Source of the DNA: Centropus unirufus
Lineage: Eukaryota; Chordata; Aves; Cuculiformes; Centropidae
Direction: 5' to 3'
Assembly (NCBI GenBank): GCA_013397695.1
Contig: VYZI01000286.1
Coordinates: 826,082-890,081, forward strand
DNA length: 64,000 bases
A program made the position numbers and the translations under genes. Positions 60,681-64,000 of the stretch are shown here, piece after piece; the stretch's first letter is position 1; each line of letters opens with the position of its first letter. The notes below the pieces were generated by a model. The model was given only the letters and a program-made list of their open reading frames with translations, made no database searches and was not told the origin of the DNA.

Positions 60681-62559
60681 ATTCGCACTTCTTTGAATGA
60701 AAAAATATGTCACACAAACATCTTTTCTCTCAGCTGCAATATATTTTATTAAACAATCACATTTTGTATGATGCAATTAATTTGTTTTTATCCTGTTTCA
60801 TAAGTAATATAGAAAGAAATTGCATTCTGTGATTTTCTGATGGGTAAGTGCATGTATGTGTACATGTGCATGTATGTGTATATATGCATATATATGGGCC
60901 AAGAATTATATGTATCTCTTCATTTGTTTTAGTTTATTGTAACTCCTTAAAGACTGACTCTAACATATGTATGTTTACTGATTTTCTTATAATTTGTTAA
61001 CGGTAAGAATGTATTACAGTTTTTTGGGGTTTATTTTCATTTTTTGGAAGAGCTGCATAGCTGCTAGGACTAATTATTTTTTTTAAAAAAAGGCAAAACA
61101 CAGCTGAACTATCAGTTCTGAGAAAAAACAGAAGCACCTGTATGTACTTGTCTATCTTGGCAGTTATTTAAATTGTCTGTGTCAGAATTTTCAAAAGCAG
61201 GATAGTATATTGGATACCTCAATTAGCTTTCTAAATAATTGAATTCAGAGGTGTCTGCTGGGGCAGAGTTTTTTTATGAAAATATGGTCTCTTATTTGAG
61301 TTGCTTTAGAAAAAATTTGATTTAGGTTGTGAAATATTGTTTATACCCAAAACAAGGCAAACGATCAAGGAAACTGTCATTTCTTATCATCAAAACCCAG
61401 TTTCTATCTTTATTCCATACCTTGGTCAGAGATAGGATGTACTTGAAATTTCAGTTGCTTTTTTTTACATTTTATATGCTGCTTTTTTAAGACATTTTTA
61501 TTTATGTCTGGTTCTATGATTAAAGAAACACCTGAAACATTAGTAATGTATCTACCAATATTAGCTGTGTGCTCATTTCAGGTTCCTGAATGAGTTAAAG
61601 AAAGAAAATAAAACTTTTTTTCAGGATTGAAAAGCACACTACTTAATCTGAAACACTTGCTGTTCTGAACCTGTTTTATTATTCCCACCCAAACCACCCC
61701 AACAAATCCCTCTGTTTTATGCTTTTAATTGTTGATTATACAGATGACTTTTGCATGCTTGAAGCGCTGGAGGAAGGCAGGTTGTAGGGCCCATCATGCC
61801 TTTTCCATATTAAACATCAATAGTATTGGTATTTGGGTATCTTTTAAAATAGCATTATTTAAGTCAAGCAGATAGCCATGCACCCTCTTCCTCATGTTTA
61901 AAGACTTGGTTTTGATGCATTTTTGACACACACGCACTACTGTTTAGCTGTCATTGCCCATTTCCATTAGATGGTTTTCTGGTTGCTATTTTCACATTTT
62001 GGCATTAAGTTTTGCCAGCTTACTTTTTTTTTTTGAAAGCTTTCATAGTTTTGAAAGTTTAGTTTGTTTTTGATAAGCTCAGAAAAGTCCAAAACTGATA
62101 TGTTTAATTTAAGCTTGTGGCTGCAATCTCACTCTCATGAGAGACTGACTACAAATTTTAAGTGGAAATATAGGCTTTTCTCTCTTTTTGCTCACACCTT
62201 TCTGCTGGTAATGTCTGAACCAGCTCTCATTAAAACAGGAAAAAACATTGATGATATTGGGATGTCCATCAGACATCCAGGCATCACAAGAATTCATAGT
62301 GGAAATGGTAAGAGTCATGAAAATTGCTATTAAAAAGTTAATTCTGCATCTTTGAATTAGAAATAAATCTCTGTTCATGATTAGGGGGATTGGATGCTGG
62401 AGCTCATGTTCACAATGGCTTTCCTTTGTTGAAATCAATTTGCCTGTACCAACCACTTATGCTTTAACAAGAAAGTAATGTGATGGTGAGAAAAAGCATG
62501 GCATATTGGGATGTTCCTCTGAGTGCTGTTCCCCGAGGCAGCTGCTGGAGAGTGTTGAA
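60681..62559. other. Unique AT-rich stretch
   Basis: No gene is recognised. It carries the tandem repeat at 60848-60883 and T-runs near 61079 and 62025. The frames at 62064-62333 and 62109-62456 overlap on opposite strands and resemble no known family. Confidence 0.5.
60848..60883. repeat. Two-copy 18-base tandem repeat
   Basis: GTGCATGTATGTGTACAT at 60848-60865 is followed directly by a copy at 60866-60883 with one change, and then by TATATGCATATATA. A simple purine-pyrimidine alternating tract. Confidence 0.9.
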
Positions 62560-62790
62560 GGGAGGCTAAATCAACATTGCGTACTTCCCAGCCCCGCCTG
62601 AGACCAAATGTGTTATCTCTGTGATGCAAATTATATTCAAGCAGCTCTGGGGACTGAAATATGGATTGGTGCTTTGGTGAGTCTGGGTCTCTCTAGATGG
62701 GCACAGAGTATTTTGTCCCACAGTGGCCAACTGTGATGCACATTATTTATATATAAATAAAGCAATGAGATATTTTGTACAATTCATAAT
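62560..62790. promoter_or_regulatory. Candidate regulatory element with POU octamer
   Basis: Unique sequence with a consensus POU-factor octamer ATGCAAAT at 62624-62631, within GTGATGCAAATTATATTC, next to GCCCCGCC at 62592-62599, a GC-box-like word. CACAGTGGCCAACTGTG at 62720-62736 is a partial palindrome. The texture resembles conserved regulatory DNA, but this is a visual judgement. Confidence 0.3.
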
Positions 62791-64000
62791 GACAGATCTG
62801 AAGTTGTTCTTTGTTTCAGTCTAGTTTTTATAAAATGATTACTTTCAAAGTGGGTAGCAGTGTCGAAAACCAAGATAATAGCAAAGCATTTTACGCAACT
62901 CAGTATGGTAAATATATTGAAGGGTTAAATTCAGTCAAAATACGTTCATTAAAATACACTCCAAACACACAGTTATAGATGTAGATGGGGCATCTTGTAG
63001 CTTTCCAGCTCTGAGTTCATCATGGACTAGAAATATTAAATAGCACATTTTACAAATGCCTTCAAATAATGATACCTTCAGGACAATAAATGAATTACAA
63101 AAATCTGAAGGTAACAAAGGTCTATTTGTTAGGTATCAGCAAATATTATGAGTGGATTTTGTAATGAAGCTATTAGGAGTGCCAAATAGATTGTAAACAG
63201 TATGGAAAATATACTTTTTATTTATACATTCTAGCAACTATTCAGGAAATAACAGTAAAATTAAGGTCTATACGGAGATTTGTAGATATATGTCTATCCT
63301 ACTTAAAAAAAATCTTTTTGCTGGCTTTAATGTTATTTACTTGTGGAAAATAATCTCATTACAGCCATTGCATATATTGTAAAAAGTTAAAAATAATTTC
63401 CCAAATTTAGCTTTCAGTTATTTTATTTAATCACCATTTCCGTGACAATATTTTGGTAATTGTTGTTTGCAAAGTAAATTTTTATTTGTTTTCAAATAAT
63501 TTATTTATGCATTAAAAACATTTTTTACGAGTTACATCTTTGTTTCTTCCTCACACAGAAATCCCAGATAACAAACTTAATGAGCTCTCAGCTCCATGTT
63601 TGAGGCAAGCAGTTCGAAGAATAGGCTTCAAGTAAAATAGATGTCAGAAAATTGCCTGATGGACTTACCTTATTTCCCCCTTCAGCAGTAAAAACCCACC
63701 AACAAACAAAAAACCCACCATCACTACCACCACCAAAAATACTGCTGAGGCAGTTTTGTGTTAGGACGTACACATCACATAAAATAGTGCAATTTTTTCT
63801 TTATTTCACTCAGGCTTTGGGGGAGAAGCAGCGACCAAAAAACCCCAGCACTTAGCCTTTTGTCAGGACTTGCCAAATGAGAGGTTCTTATAACTCTTTT
63901 TCCCCCTTCTGTCTGTTATGAGTTTTGTAAAAGGCAATTCTCAGTAACAACAATTACAGGATATTGTTAATGCACTCAATTTTAATATAATTTTATGCAA
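62791..64000. other. Unique AT-rich end of window
   Basis: No gene, repeat family or RNA gene is recognised. CA/CAC-rich simple sequence occurs at 63690-63740. Confidence 0.5.

Noticed and set aside
1..64000. tRNA, 5S rRNA, snRNA and CRISPR-like arrays
   Set aside because: I looked for A/B box pairs, regular spacer arrays and snRNA starts by eye and saw none. tRNAscan-SE and Infernal would settle the RNA question.

Overview
The window reads as a stretch of bird nuclear genome, either intergenic or deep inside a very large intron. I found no convincing protein-coding gene of the host. The bird assignment rests on several 5'-truncated CR1 LINEs with the avian 3'-end signature (TCATAGAAT-type octamers next to TTGGATTGGAAGG-like sequence), and on one long LTR of a family I recognise from bird genomes. 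That LTR opens with TGTGGTGGGTTGACCC and closes with AATACA. It suggests a non-galliform bird, possibly Neoaves, but this is an inference I cannot check here. Outside one CpG island the DNA is AT-rich and CpG-poor.

Layout. 1-2827 is unique AT-rich DNA. 2828-3285 is a minus-strand CR1. 3465-3835 is an isolated CpG island, the only promoter-like base composition in the window. 3836-17560 is mostly unique, with a small CR1 at 7764-7912 and an odd pyrimidine-rich block at 5690-6240. 17565-18770 is a very old plus-strand CR1 relic that still shows scattered reverse-transcriptase motifs. 19806-20680 is a younger minus-strand CR1. 23102-26395 is a nested complex: an old minus-strand CR1 split by a solo LTR (24070-25118), with a second CR1 against its 3' end. 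26396-43460 is mostly unique, with short CR1 tails, a possible old LTR (34280-34525), two unusually good hairpins (38527-38563 and 40436-40495) and one exon-like segment (42176-42339). 43460-44112 is another minus-strand CR1, and 50815-51175 is a plus-strand CR1.

The most interesting part is 53860-55770. It has no recognisable repeat and no usable reading frame, but is dense in homeodomain (TAATTA/TAAT), SOX/TCF-like (AACAAAGG), OTX-like (TAATCC), ATTGATC and CCAAT motifs, and carries two perfect palindromes back to back. It looks like a cluster of conserved non-coding elements, that is, developmental enhancers. Smaller stretches of similar character lie at 60440-60680, around an RFX X-box-like site, and at 62560-62790, around a POU octamer. 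Together with the lack of genes this suggests a regulatory gene desert, but conservation is inferred from texture and has not been tested.

Most long open frames in the window are CR1 remnants, antisense frames across the LTR, or chance frames that begin at GTG/TTG and have no eukaryotic meaning. I did not find a new molecular system. The items that merit checking are the enhancer-like cluster, the orphan CpG island and the two hairpins.
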